The notes under the pieces: model-generated | The model's input: the letters and a program-made list of their open reading frames with translations, nothing else | Told to the model about the DNA's origin: nothing | The model's database searches: none | Position numbers and translations under genes: made by a program | Source of the DNA: Pseudomonas sp. PH1b | GTDB lineage: Bacteria > Pseudomonadota > Gammaproteobacteria > Pseudomonadales > Pseudomonadaceae | Reading direction: 5' to 3' | Length of the DNA stretch: 64,000 bases | Assembly (NCBI RefSeq): GCF_000633395.1 | Contig: NZ_AYMU01000004.1 | Location: 434,001-498,000, forward strand | Shown: one piece after another, positions 1 to 8,761 of the stretch | How positions within the stretch are numbered: position 1 is the stretch's first letter | Layout of the letters: each line of letters begins with the position of its first letter

Positions 1-64
1 GATCAGTCTGCATGACGGCGAGCCGTCGGGATTGAAGGTGCGGGTGAGTTTTATCGCCGACTAG
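1..64 (+). CDS. C-terminal tail of a truncated upstream gene
   Basis: An open frame enters from the left edge and ends at a TAG at 62-64, giving about 20 residues that end in GLKVRVSFIAD. A tail of this kind would suit the ATP-binding end of a sensor histidine kinase, but 20 residues are too few to decide. It converges on the HDOD gene with only 4 nt between the two stop codons. Confidence 0.4.
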   Translation, partial: ISLHDGEPSGLKVRVSFIAD

Positions 65-68
65 GGCA

Positions 69-890
69 TCAATAGAGCATTGAGCGCGATTCCAGGAGAT
101 CGCCGCACATGGCCTGGTTGTCCGGATCGATCCCCAGTTTCTTGAAGGCCGGTACGCTGAAGGCGTCGATTCGCGACAGTGGATGCTCGGTGTCTTTGTG
201 GCAATACAGGGTCGCCACCTGGACCAGGTCGACGTAGTCGATGGCTGTGCACTGACGGTTGAAGTTCAGGTACTGCCCGGGAATCTCCACCAGTTGCTCG
301 GGGAATTCCCAGACCCGCAACAGCTTGTCACCCAGCAAGGGGTGGATCCGCTCGATCACATGATTGAGGCTGACCGGGTCGGAGAGCAGTTCATAGTGGT
401 CTTCGGCGTAGGTAAGGATCGGCAGCACGCCAATCTGGTGCACCAGGCCGCCAAGCGCTGCCTGGTCAGGCTTGAGCTGGGTGTAGCTGCGGCACAGGGC
501 ATAGCTGACCCCGGCCACCTCCAGGCTATGGCGCCAGACGTCGCGCATCTTCTGCTCCACCACCTCGGAGCGGGCGTTGAAGATCTGCTCCATCACCAGG
601 CCGATGGCCAGGTTGCTGCTGTAGTTGACCCCCAGGCGAGTGATGGCGGTGTGCAGGTCGGTGACTTCCTGGGCGGCCCGCAGCAACGGGCTGTTGACCA
701 CCTTGATCAACCGCGCCGAGAGTGCGGTGTCGCGGCCGATCACTTTGCTCAGGGTGCTGACGCTGATTTCCGGGTCTTCGGCGGCCTGGCGAATCTGCAT
801 GGCCACCTCCGGTAGGGTCGGCAGGACCAGGTCATCGTTGTCGATGGCCTCCACCAAATCCCGTTGGACCTTTTCCGCCAGCTCAGTCAT
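69..890 (-). CDS. HDOD domain signalling protein
   Basis: 273 residues. An HDOD domain begins near residue 24 (LPTLPEVAMQIRQ) and fills most of the protein, with the typical SARLIKVVNSPLLRA segment near residues 57-71. HDOD proteins are relatives of HD phosphohydrolases that lack the metal-binding catalytic residues; they act as scaffolds or regulators in signal transduction, often linked to cyclic-di-GMP or stress responses. No receiver, GGDEF or EAL domain is attached, so this is the stand-alone form. It lies just downstream of ygfZ on the same strand (37 nt gap) and may be co-transcribed with it. The specific role is not visible from sequence. Confidence 0.85.
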   Translation of the reverse strand: MTELAEKVQRDLVEAIDNDDLVLPTLPEVAMQIRQAAEDPEISVSTLSKVIGRDTALSARLIKVVNSPLLRAAQEVTDLHTAITRLGVNYSSNLAIGLVMEQIFNARSEVVEQKMRDVWRHSLEVAGVSYALCRSYTQLKPDQAALGGLVHQIGVLPILTYAEDHYELLSDPVSLNHVIERIHPLLGDKLLRVWEFPEQLVEIPGQYLNFNRQCTAIDYVDLVQVATLYCHKDTEHPLSRIDAFSVPAFKKLGIDPDNQAMCGDLLESRSMLY

Positions 891-927
891 TTCAGTTCTC
901 TAGGGTGTGGCAAAAATGAGCCAGTGA

Positions 928-1869
928 TCAGCGCTGGATCTCGCGGTCGCGGTCCAGTTGGTACGGCAGGTCCAGCAATTGCAGGCCGGGCCCTTCAAGT
1001 GCACCAAGGTGCAGGTTGCCGCCTTCCACGGCCTCGGCCTGGAGCACGGCCAGCAGTTCGATCTGTTGCGGTGCTTGGGCAGCCAGCACCACTTCGCCAA
1101 TGCCGCTGTTGTGGGTCGGAGAAAACAGCGGGGTGCCGGGGGCCGGCAGTTCGCCCGCAGGCAAGGCCAGGCGGTACAGGCGGCGCTTGAGTTTGCCCAG
1201 GTACTGCATGCGCGCGACGATTTCCTGGCCGGTGTAGCAGCCTTTCTTGAAGCTGACGCCGCCCACGGCCTGCAGGTTGAGCATTTGCGGGATGAACAGT
1301 TCGCGGGTCTGCGGCATGACCTGGCCCAGGCCCGCGCGGATCTGGCCCAGCAGCCATTGGTTCAGATCGCCTTGGGGCAGTTGCGCGGCCAGTTGCTGGC
1401 GCAGGCTGTCGGCCCGGTCTGCCGGGACCCAGAGCTCAGCGCGCTCGTTGGAGACGCGTACGGCAATCAAGCCGGCGGCGCGGACCACGGCGCCGTCTTC
1501 CTCGGGCAATCCAAGGCCCAGGGCGTCCAGCACGGCCTGCCCGTTGGTGAGGCCGAAGCGGGCCCATTGGGGGCTTTCGTCGCTGAGCTTGGCCTTGGAA
1601 AACACCGCGTACTTCTTCAGGTCCGCCAGTTGCGTCTCGATCAGTTCGCTGGCCATGGCCAGCAGGCAGCCGTCGCCGTCCAGAACAATGCGGAAGCTCG
1701 ATTGCATGCGGCCTTTCTGGTTGCAGCGGGCCCCCAGGCTGGATTGCGTGTCGCTGAGGTAATTGAGGTTGCAGGTCAACTGGCCCTGAAGGAACTTGCT
1801 GGCATCAGGGCCGCGGACGGCGAGTACGCCTTCGTGGGACAGGGGGCAGAAAAAAGCGGAGTCAGCCAT
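928..1869 (-). CDS. ygfZ: tRNA-modifying / Fe-S cluster repair protein YgfZ
   Basis: 313 residues, of the folate-binding GcvT-like family. The diagnostic motif KGCYTGQE is at residues 209-216, with the invariant Cys at 211. YgfZ (also called IbaG57/CAF17 family) uses tetrahydrofolate to support assembly or repair of certain Fe-S enzymes such as the MiaB tRNA methylthiolase; it acts in the cytoplasm. It is divergent from sdhE, another assembly factor for succinate dehydrogenase, and the pairing is common in Pseudomonas. The ATG at 1869 is the natural start, followed by an N-terminal sequence normal for the family. Confidence 0.92.
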   Translation of the reverse strand: MADSAFFCPLSHEGVLAVRGPDASKFLQGQLTCNLNYLSDTQSSLGARCNQKGRMQSSFRIVLDGDGCLLAMASELIETQLADLKKYAVFSKAKLSDESPQWARFGLTNGQAVLDALGLGLPEEDGAVVRAAGLIAVRVSNERAELWVPADRADSLRQQLAAQLPQGDLNQWLLGQIRAGLGQVMPQTRELFIPQMLNLQAVGGVSFKKGCYTGQEIVARMQYLGKLKRRLYRLALPAGELPAPGTPLFSPTHNSGIGEVVLAAQAPQQIELLAVLQAEAVEGGNLHLGALEGPGLQLLDLPYQLDRDREIQR

Positions 1870-2017
1870 GGTTCATCGCAGGGTAAAAAGTCTGAGGCAC
1901 ATCATAAGGGGGCGCCCCTGAAATGGATAGTTCACAAAGGTGGGGCGGGGCCGACCAAAGCCGACTGTTCTCGTGCCCCCCGGGCTGTATACTTGCGCTC
2001 TATTTGAGGAGGGCCCC

Positions 2018-2272
2018 ATGGTTGAAGATGTTGAACTGAATCGCCTCTACTGGCACAGCCGTCGCGGCATGCTTGAGCTGGACGTCTTGCTGGTACCGTT
2101 CGTCCGAGAGGTGTACGCCCATCTCAACGAGACTGATCGCGAGTGCTATCGCAAGCTGCTGGAGTGCGAGGATCAGGACATGTTCGGATGGTTCATGGAG
2201 CGCAATGAATCCGAGGACCCTGAACTGCAACGCATGGTTCGCATGATTCTGGACCGTGTCCAACCCAAGTAG
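2018..2272 (+). CDS. sdhE: FAD assembly factor SdhE
   Basis: 84 residues. SdhE (YgfY/CptB family) promotes covalent attachment of FAD to the flavoprotein subunit of succinate dehydrogenase and fumarate reductase. The flavinylation motif RGxxE is RGMLE at residues 16-20, and the short all-helical length is typical. The start is the ATG at 2018, behind a GAGGA ribosome site at 2006-2010; an upstream in-frame extension is not needed. The ygfX gene begins inside its 3' end (17 nt overlap), so the two are translationally coupled. Confidence 0.95.
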   Translation: MVEDVELNRLYWHSRRGMLELDVLLVPFVREVYAHLNETDRECYRKLLECEDQDMFGWFMERNESEDPELQRMVRMILDRVQPK

Positions 2273-2708
2273 GCTGTTCGAGTGCCGCTGGCGTGCTTCA
2301 CGGCAATTGCTGGCGGCCTACCTCCTGGCTCAGGCATTCGCCCTGGGCGCCGTTTCCCTGTTGGAAATCCCTCTTTTCGCCAAGGTCCTGGGGATTTTTC
2401 TGTGCTTGGCTCACGCTGGTTGGGTGCTGCCCCGCCAGGTTCTGCTGACCCATCCCCGGGCGTTCACTCGTTTGCGGTATTCGGCGGATGGCTGGCAATT
2501 GTGGAACCCGGCCCAGGGCTGGCAGGCGGTGCAACTGCGGCCCGACAGCCTGGCGCTGCCGTTGATTGTGGTCCTGCGCTATCGCCTGGCGGGTGAGCGC
2601 TGGGTCCGTTCCCTCTGCGTGCCGCGGGATGCGCAGGCGGCCGACGAGCATCGGCGCCTGCGGGTGCGCCTCAAGTTCAGCCGGCGTAGGTGGGTGGCTG
2701 AAGGATAG
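2256..2708 (+). CDS. ygfX: YgfX-family inner membrane protein
   Basis: 150 residues with a hydrophobic hairpin in the first third (two close membrane segments, about residues 17-58) followed by a soluble basic tail. This is the partner of sdhE in many gamma-proteobacteria. E. coli YgfX was described as a membrane toxin (CptA) acting on FtsZ/MreB with YgfY as antitoxin; that view is disputed now that SdhE has a clear flavinylation role. The gene overlaps sdhE at its start, and its stop lies 32 nt inside the convergent nadB coding end. Confidence 0.85.
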   Translation: MSNPSRLFECRWRASRQLLAAYLLAQAFALGAVSLLEIPLFAKVLGIFLCLAHAGWVLPRQVLLTHPRAFTRLRYSADGWQLWNPAQGWQAVQLRPDSLALPLIVVLRYRLAGERWVRSLCVPRDAQAADEHRRLRVRLKFSRRRWVAEG

Positions 2709-4293
2709 TGTCCCGGGCTTCGAGCAACTGATGCGGGTAGTCGAGGGTGTAGTGCAGGCCGCGGCTTTCCTTGCGTTCCATGGCCGAGAGGATCATCAGT
2801 TCGGCGACCTGGGCCAGGTTGCGCAGTTCGATCAGGTCCCGGCTGACCTTGTAGTTACTGTAGAACTCGTCGATCTCGTCCAGTAGCAGGCGCACCCGGT
2901 GCTGGGCTCGTTGCAGGCGCTTGTTGGTGCGCACGATGCCCACGTAGTCCCACATGAATCGCCGCAATTCGTCCCAGTTGTGCGCAATGATCACGTCTTC
3001 ATCGGAGTCGGTGACCTGGCTGGCATCCCAGGCGGGCAGGGCGATGGGGATCGATACCTGGGGCAGTTGTCGAAGAATGTCGGCCGCTGCCGAGCGAGCG
3101 TACACGAAACACTCCAGCAGCGAGTTGCTGGCCATGCGATTGGCCCCGTGCAGGCCGGTGAAGCTGGTTTCACCGATGGCGTACAGGCCGGGGACGTCGG
3201 TGCGGCCCTGTTGGTCGACCATCACTCCGCCACAGGTGTAGTGAGCTGCCGGCACTACCGGGATGGGCTGCTTGGTGATGTCGATGGAGAATTCCAGGCA
3301 GCGTTCATAGACGGTCGGGAAGTGAGTCTTGATGAAGGCTTCGGGCTTGTGGCTGATGTCCAGGTAGACGCAATCGATGCCCAGGCGCTTCATCTCGTGG
3401 TCTATGGCCCTGGCCACGATATCCCGAGGGGCCAGTTCGGCGCGAGGGTCGAAGCGTGGCATGAAGCGCTCGCCATTGGGCAGCTTCAGGTGGGCGCCTT
3501 CTCCGCGCAGGGCCTCGGTGATCAGGAAGCTCTTGGCCAGGGGGTGATACAGGCAGGTGGGGTGAAACTGGTTGAATTCCAGGTTGGCCACCCGGCAGCC
3601 CGAACGCCATGCCATGGCGATGCCATCGCCGCAGGCGCTGTCGGGGTTGCTGGTATAGAGGTAGACCTTGGCCGCGCCGCCGGAGGCGAGGATCACGAAG
3701 CGCGCGCCGAAGGTATCGACTTCGCCGGTGCCGCGGTTGAGCACGTAGGCGCCCAGGCAGCGGTCGCCTTCCAGTCCCAGGCGCTTCTCGGTGATCAGAT
3801 CGACGGCGACCCGTTGTTCCAGCAACTCGATATTGGGATGTTGCCTGGCTTGAGCGAGCAAGGTCTTGAAAATGGCGGCGCCGGTGGCATCAGCGGCATG
3901 GATGATTCGCCGGTGGCTGTGGCCGCCTTCACGGGTCAGGTGGAACTCGAAGCCGTTGTCGTCGCTGCCGGCATCGTCGTCGCGGGTAAAGGGCACGCCC
4001 TGGTCGATCAGCCACTGGATGGCCTCCCGGCTGTGCTCGACAGTGAAGCGCACGGCATCTTCATGGCACAGGCCGCCGCCGGCATTGAGGGTGTCATCGA
4101 CGTGGGATTCGACAGTGTCGGTATCATCCAGTACAGCAGCGACTCCGCCCTGGGCCCGGTAGGTCGAGCCATTGGCGAGGTCGCCTTTGCTCAGGACGGC
4201 AATACGCAGGTGGCTGGGCAGGGTCAGGGCCAGGCTCAAGCCGGCGGCACCGCTGCCAATCACCAGGACATCGTGTTGAAACTGTTGGCTCAT
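2677..4293 (-). CDS. nadB: L-aspartate oxidase
   Basis: 538 residues. NadB oxidises L-aspartate to iminoaspartate with FAD, the first step of de novo NAD synthesis, using oxygen or fumarate. The N-terminal dinucleotide motif GSGAAG is at residues 13-18, and the [10 protein letters not shown] and [13 protein letters not shown] segments of the fumarate-reductase superfamily are present. The start is ATG at 4293; an upstream in-frame extension adds a non-conserved leader and was left out. Length matches the family. Gene order nadB / algU divergent is typical of Pseudomonas. Confidence 0.96.
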   Translation of the reverse strand: MSQQFQHDVLVIGSGAAGLSLALTLPSHLRIAVLSKGDLANGSTYRAQGGVAAVLDDTDTVESHVDDTLNAGGGLCHEDAVRFTVEHSREAIQWLIDQGVPFTRDDDAGSDDNGFEFHLTREGGHSHRRIIHAADATGAAIFKTLLAQARQHPNIELLEQRVAVDLITEKRLGLEGDRCLGAYVLNRGTGEVDTFGARFVILASGGAAKVYLYTSNPDSACGDGIAMAWRSGCRVANLEFNQFHPTCLYHPLAKSFLITEALRGEGAHLKLPNGERFMPRFDPRAELAPRDIVARAIDHEMKRLGIDCVYLDISHKPEAFIKTHFPTVYERCLEFSIDITKQPIPVVPAAHYTCGGVMVDQQGRTDVPGLYAIGETSFTGLHGANRMASNSLLECFVYARSAAADILRQLPQVSIPIALPAWDASQVTDSDEDVIIAHNWDELRRFMWDYVGIVRTNKRLQRAQHRVRLLLDEIDEFYSNYKVSRDLIELRNLAQVAELMILSAMERKESRGLHYTLDYPHQLLEARDTILQPPTYAG

Positions 4294-4583
4294 TTGAAGG
4301 ATTCCGCTCAAAGCGACCCAGGACGGGGTTGGCGCAAGACGCCTGAATCGGCAAGTCAAAGCAGCCACACAGCCCACTAGTATATAGAGGGGGGGATCGG
4401 CACAATAGTCGCGCCTTCACGGCATTGTGCGACTTTGCTGAGCAAAAGCGTTGCACTCGATCAGCCTGATATGCGGACCAGCTATTGCCCGAATCGGCTA
4501 TTGGCGAGTGCTGATCCAGGGAACAGGGCTGTTTTTCTCTTTATCGTTACACAATCTTCGTTCTGCACAGCTATAAAGATTGG

Positions 4584-4611
4584 GAACTTTTGCAGAGGCC
4601 CAAAGCTCAAT
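4584..4611 (+). promoter_or_regulatory. putative AlgU-dependent promoter, distal
   Basis: GAACTT at 4584-4589 is followed after 17 nt by TCAAT near 4607. This resembles the extracytoplasmic sigma-22 (AlgU) consensus GAACTT-N16/17-TCTGA; the -10 element is weaker than in the proximal copy. Confidence 0.5.
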
Positions 4612-4777
4612 AGAAGGTTGCCTGAAAGAAGGGACAGCGTCGGTTCTATCCAAGGTTTGCGATGTGTTCCTTGTGACAGGAAGCGGCGACAGGATTATTC
4701 GCGCAGCCGGCTTTGCCCGCGCTGCGTTTTTCGTGCGTGCCGGATCAGAGCCCGCAGGAAACTTGCTTGGAGGGGGA

Positions 4778-4804
4778 GAACTTTTGCGAAAAGCCCGAGT
4801 CTAT
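4778..4804 (+). promoter_or_regulatory. AlgU-dependent promoter, proximal
   Basis: GAACTT at 4778-4783, a 16-nt spacer, then TCTAT at 4800-4804. This is a close match to the AlgU/RpoE consensus and implies autoregulation of the algU operon. It lies about 60 nt upstream of the algU start. Confidence 0.75.
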
Positions 4805-4863
4805 GTTTGCAAGCCTGATCGATTAGTGATGCAAGCCTCCTCCGAGCTTATCGAGGAGAGTTC

Positions 4864-5445
4864 ATGCTAACCCAGGAAGAGGATCAGCAGCTGGTCGAGC
4901 GCGTTCAGCGTGGCGACAAGCGAGCGTTCGATCTGCTCGTGCTGAAATACCAGCACAAAATTCTCGGGTTGATCGTGCGTTTCGTGCACGACACCCATGA
5001 AGCCCAGGATGTCGCACAAGAAGCCTTTATCAAGGCTTACCGTGCACTAGGAAACTTTCGTGGTGACAGCGCGTTTTATACGTGGCTGTACCGTATCGCC
5101 ATCAACACGGCGAAAAACTATCTGGTTTCACGCGGCCGTAGGCCGCCGGATAGTGATGTCAGTTCCGAGGATGCAGAGTTCTATGACGGCGATCATGGCC
5201 TGAAGGATCTCGAATCACCGGAACGTGCATTGCTGCGGGATGAGATCGAAGGCACCGTCCATCGAACCATCCAGCAACTGCCGGAAGATTTGCGTACAGC
5301 TTTAACTTTACGTGAATTCGATGGTCTGAGTTACGAGGACATTGCCAGCGTCATGCAGTGTCCGGTGGGTACCGTGCGCTCCCGGATTTTCCGCGCTCGG
5401 GAGGCCATCGATAAAGCCCTGCAGCCGTTGTTGCAGGAAACCTGA
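4864..5445 (+). CDS. algU: RNA polymerase sigma factor AlgU (RpoE, sigma-22)
   Basis: 193 residues, the usual length. It is an ECF sigma factor with region 2 at about residues 20-90 (the -10 binding part with YTWLYRIAINTAKNY) and region 4 at about 130-182 (LREFDGLSYEDIASVMQCP, then PVGTVRSRIFRAR). AlgU directs transcription of alginate, envelope-stress and desiccation genes. It starts at the ATG behind GAGGAG at 4854-4859 and heads the algU-mucA-mucB-mucD operon, in which the later genes restrain it. Promoters matching its own consensus lie upstream. Confidence 0.98.
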   Translation: MLTQEEDQQLVERVQRGDKRAFDLLVLKYQHKILGLIVRFVHDTHEAQDVAQEAFIKAYRALGNFRGDSAFYTWLYRIAINTAKNYLVSRGRRPPDSDVSSEDAEFYDGDHGLKDLESPERALLRDEIEGTVHRTIQQLPEDLRTALTLREFDGLSYEDIASVMQCPVGTVRSRIFRAREAIDKALQPLLQET

Positions 5446-5476
5446 GACAGCGGCGACAGCCAAGAGAGGAACCGCC

Positions 5477-6064
5477 ATGAGTCGTGAAGCCCTGCAGGAA
5501 TCGCTGTCCGCGGTGATGGATAACGAAGCGGACGAACTGGAATTGCGTCGGGTATTGAATGCCATCGACGAAGTGGAAACCCGTGAGACCTGGGCCCGTT
5601 ATCAAATCGCCCGGGCAGCCATGCACAAGGACTTGCTGCTTCCACGTCTGGACATTGCCGCTGCCGTTTCTGCAGCTCTGGCTGATGAAGCCGTGCCGGC
5701 CAAGGCCTCCCGCGGACCATGGCGCAGCCTGGGTCGTCTGGCGGTCGCTGCCTCGGTGACCGTTGCGGTGCTGGCCGGTGTTCGCCTGTACAACCAGGAC
5801 GAAATCGCCGGTGTCGAACTGGCCCAGCAGGCCGGTCAGCCAACCCTGGCTACCCCACAAGTGAAAGGCCCAGCTGTATTGGCCGGCTACAATGAAAGCT
5901 CGGAAGCCACCGGCCCCATGGCCAATGGCGTACTGCAAGGGCAGCCAGGCTGGCATGACCAGCGTCTGCCGAGCTATCTGCGCCAGCATGCCCAGCAGGC
6001 TGCACTCAAAGGCACTGAAAGCGCTCTGCCTTATGCCCGTGCGGCAAGCCTGGAAAACCGCTAA
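5477..6064 (+). CDS. mucA: anti-sigma factor MucA
   Basis: 195 residues. The cytoplasmic N-terminal domain (about 1-80) binds AlgU, one transmembrane helix spans about residues 86-105, and the rest is periplasmic and bound by MucB. Regulated proteolysis by AlgW and then MucP/ClpXP releases AlgU. The start is ATG at 5477 behind an AAGAGAGGA ribosome site; a longer in-frame reading overlaps algU and was rejected. The frame is intact, so there is no mucoid-type truncation in this strain. Confidence 0.97.
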   Translation: MSREALQESLSAVMDNEADELELRRVLNAIDEVETRETWARYQIARAAMHKDLLLPRLDIAAAVSAALADEAVPAKASRGPWRSLGRLAVAASVTVAVLAGVRLYNQDEIAGVELAQQAGQPTLATPQVKGPAVLAGYNESSEATGPMANGVLQGQPGWHDQRLPSYLRQHAQQAALKGTESALPYARAASLENR

Positions 6065-6072
6065 GGAGGATC

Positions 6073-7029
6073 ATGCGCGCCATACCTCTACTAACGCTTC
6101 TGCTCAGTGGCTGGTTTGTGGTTCCAGCCCATGCCGACGAAGCCCAGGACTGGTTGCAGCGTCTTGGGCAAGCGGAACAGCAGCAAAGCTTTCAGGGCAC
6201 CTTCGTTTACGAGCGTAACGGTAGTTTTTCTACCCACAACATCTGGCACCGAGTCCAGGATGGCAAGGTCCGCGAGCGGTTGGTCCAGCTCGATGGCTCC
6301 GCTCAGGAAGTAGTGCGTGTCGATGGTCGTACCCAATGCGTCAGCGGCATGCTGGTGGCAGGCTTGGGGGACACTCCCGACTCTGCGGCGCGTTCGTTGG
6401 ACCCGCAAAAACTCAAGAACTGGTACGACCTTGCCGTTATCGGCAAGTCGCGCGTGGCCGGCCGCCAGGCGGTAATCGTTTCGGTCACGCCCCGCGACCA
6501 GCATCGCTACGGTTTTGAATTGCACTTGGACCGGGAAACCGGCCTGCCGCTCAAGTCCTTGCTGTTGAACGACAAGGGGCAGTTGCTGGAGCGCTTCCAG
6601 TTCACTCGCCTGGACACCGCGGATGTGCCTGAGGACGCCGAGTTGCGCCCCAGTGCCGACTGCAAGCCGGTCACCCTGGACAGTGATAAGGCCTCGGCGG
6701 TCAAGACTGCGCAGAGCTGGCACTCCGACTGGTTGCCCCCGGGCTTCGAGTTGACCAGCAGCAGCGCACGCAAAGACCCGGAAACCAAGACTCTGGTCAA
6801 CAGTCTGCTGTACGACGATGGGCTGGCGCGTTTCTCGGTGTTCCTCGAACCGCTCAATGGCGCGACAGTCACCGATACCCGGACTCAGCTCGGGCCAACC
6901 GTTGCCGTGTCGCGCCGCTTGACCACGCCTGATGGCGAGATGATGGTCACCGTGGTCGGGGAAATTCCCATTGGCACTGCTGAGCGTATTGCCCTGTCGA
7001 TGCGTTCCGATGCCAACGCCAAGCAATGA
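6073..7029 (+). CDS. mucB: periplasmic sigma factor regulator MucB (RseB)
   Basis: 318 residues with a signal peptide cleaved after about Ala21 (PAHA/DEAQ), followed by the MucB/RseB lipoprotein-carrier-like domain and a smaller C-terminal domain. MucB binds the periplasmic part of MucA and shields it from AlgW; lipopolysaccharide intermediates relieve that protection. The gene follows mucA after 8 nt with an AAGGAGG ribosome site at 6063-6069. The expected next gene, mucC, is not present. Confidence 0.96.
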   Translation: MRAIPLLTLLLSGWFVVPAHADEAQDWLQRLGQAEQQQSFQGTFVYERNGSFSTHNIWHRVQDGKVRERLVQLDGSAQEVVRVDGRTQCVSGMLVAGLGDTPDSAARSLDPQKLKNWYDLAVIGKSRVAGRQAVIVSVTPRDQHRYGFELHLDRETGLPLKSLLLNDKGQLLERFQFTRLDTADVPEDAELRPSADCKPVTLDSDKASAVKTAQSWHSDWLPPGFELTSSSARKDPETKTLVNSLLYDDGLARFSVFLEPLNGATVTDTRTQLGPTVAVSRRLTTPDGEMMVTVVGEIPIGTAERIALSMRSDANAKQ

Positions 7030-7134
7030 GGCTTCATGGGTTGTGTAAGAGGTCAGTCATGGCTGCTCCACAATTGAGAAGATGAAATGTTTGGTGAGCA
7101 ATTTCATTTGCAAAATCCCCAAAGTTTTTTTATA

Positions 7135-7163
7135 GGTCAGAACCCCTTGGTTCTGGCCTTATT
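7135..7163 (+). terminator. hairpin between mucB and mucD
   Basis: A 10-bp stem (7135-7144 pairing with 7149-7158, one G-U pair) with a 4-nt loop is followed by TTATTT. This could attenuate read-through from mucB to mucD. The T-run is short, so it may be only a partial terminator. Confidence 0.45.
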
Positions 7164-7252
7164 TGTCGTTCCTGGCGCAAAAGTACCGCCCCTGTCTGGG
7201 TGGTGCCCCTTGCTCCATATCGCTTAATCACGCTCGTCGTAACGGGAGCCGT

Positions 7253-8683
7253 ATGTCGATACCACGCTTGAAGTCTTACTTCACCATTCTTGCCACCGTG
7301 CTGGTGCTGGGTCAGGCCGTGTCTGCCCAGGCAGCCGAGTTGCCTGATTTCACGCAACTGGTCGAGCAGGCCTCGCCTGCAGTGGTGAACATCAGTACCA
7401 CCCAGAAACTGCCTGATCGCCGGGTTTCCAATTCGGCGCAGATGCCTGATCTCGAAGGCCTGCCGCCAATGTTGCGGGAGTTTTTTGAGCGCGGTATGCC
7501 ACAGCAGCGTTCTCCGCGCGGCGATCGCCAACGTGAAGCGCAATCCTTGGGTTCGGGATTCATCATCTCCCCGGATGGCTACATCCTGACCAACAACCAC
7601 GTGATTGCCGATGCCGACGAAATTCTCGTGCGTCTGGCTGATCGCAGCGAATTGAAGGCCAAGCTGATCGGCACCGACTCTCGTTCCGACGTGGCGCTGT
7701 TGAAGATCGACGGAAAAGACCTGCCGGTGCTGAAACTGGGCAAGTCCCAGGACCTCAAGGCCGGCCAATGGGTGGTGGCAATCGGTTCGCCGTTTGGCTT
7801 CGACCACACAGTGACCCAGGGTATCGTCAGCGCCATCGGTCGCAGCCTGCCGAACGAAAACTATGTGCCGTTCATCCAGACCGACGTGCCGATCAACCCG
7901 GGCAACTCCGGAGGTCCGCTGTTCAACCTGGCAGGTGAAGTGGTGGGGATCAACTCCCAGATCTACACCCGTTCCGGTGGCTTCATGGGGGTGTCCTTCG
8001 CGATCCCGATCGATGTGGCCATGGATGTTTCCAACCAGCTCAAGACCGGCGGCAAGGTCAGCCGTGGCTGGCTGGGTGTGGTGATTCAGGAGGTCAACAA
8101 GGACCTGGCTGAATCCTTCGGCCTGGAAAAACCGGCGGGTGCGCTGGTGGCGCAGATCCAGGATGACGGCCCGGCAGCCAAGGGCGGCCTGCAAGTGGGG
8201 GACGTGATTCTCAGCCTCAACGGCCAGCCTATCGTCATGTCGGCAGACCTGCCGCATCTGGTAGGGGCACTCAAGGCCGGTGCCAAGGCCAACCTGGAGG
8301 TGATCCGCGACGGCAAGCACAAGAATGTCGAGCTGACTGTCGGTGCGATCCCCGAAGAAGACAAGGACCTGAGCATGCTGCCCAAGTCCGGCGTCGAGCG
8401 CAGCAGCAATCGCCTTGGCGTAGCTGTGGTTGAACTCACCGACGAGCAGAAGAAGTCTTTCGACCTCAAGGGCGGCGTGGTCATCAAGGAAGTCCAGGAC
8501 GGTCCTGCGGCATTGATCGGCTTGCAGCCGGGCGACGTGATCACCCACCTGAACAACCAGGCGATCACCTCGGCGAAGGAATTTACCGAAATCGCCAAAG
8601 CGCTGCCGAAGAACCGTTCGGTGTCCATGCGCGTCCTGCGTCAGGGCCGAGCCAGCTTCATCACCTTCAAGCTGGCGGAGTAA
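7253..8683 (+). CDS. mucD: periplasmic serine protease MucD (DegP/HtrA family)
   Basis: 476 residues. Signal peptide to about residue 28, then a trypsin-like domain with catalytic triad His116 (TNNHVIAD), Asp146 (SRSDVALL) and Ser219 (NPGNSGGP), then two PDZ domains (about 275-370 and 390-470). MucD removes misfolded envelope proteins and thereby dampens AlgU activation. The start is ATG at 7253 behind a GGGAG site; a longer in-frame reading lacks a signal peptide and was rejected. A 223-bp gap separates it from mucB. Confidence 0.97.
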   Translation: MSIPRLKSYFTILATVLVLGQAVSAQAAELPDFTQLVEQASPAVVNISTTQKLPDRRVSNSAQMPDLEGLPPMLREFFERGMPQQRSPRGDRQREAQSLGSGFIISPDGYILTNNHVIADADEILVRLADRSELKAKLIGTDSRSDVALLKIDGKDLPVLKLGKSQDLKAGQWVVAIGSPFGFDHTVTQGIVSAIGRSLPNENYVPFIQTDVPINPGNSGGPLFNLAGEVVGINSQIYTRSGGFMGVSFAIPIDVAMDVSNQLKTGGKVSRGWLGVVIQEVNKDLAESFGLEKPAGALVAQIQDDGPAAKGGLQVGDVILSLNGQPIVMSADLPHLVGALKAGAKANLEVIRDGKHKNVELTVGAIPEEDKDLSMLPKSGVERSSNRLGVAVVELTDEQKKSFDLKGGVVIKEVQDGPAALIGLQPGDVITHLNNQAITSAKEFTEIAKALPKNRSVSMRVLRQGRASFITFKLAE

Positions 8684-8711
8684 TCCGCCAGGCGAAAGGT
8701 TCGCCCCAATG

Positions 8712-8744
8712 AAAAAGCCCGCCTCGTGAGAGGCGGGCTTTTTT
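8712..8744. terminator. bidirectional terminator mucD / M48 peptidase
   Basis: A perfect GC-rich stem (AAAAAGCCCGCCTC paired with GAGGCGGGCTTTTT) with a short loop has A and T runs on its two sides, so it works for both convergent genes. Confidence 0.9.
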
Positions 8745-8761
8745 GTGGGCTCGACATCACT

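Larger units (their letters stand above)
4294..4863. other. nadB-algU divergent intergenic region
   Basis: 570 bp without a convincing gene. It holds the nadB promoter and the algU promoter cluster, with two AlgU-type promoters listed separately. Two small open frames read through it, but they run across the promoters and into the algU ribosome site and have no recognisable product. Confidence 0.7.

Noticed and set aside
4435..4870. Two small frames in the algU leader
   Set aside because: They overlap the algU promoters and ribosome site and show no family resemblance.
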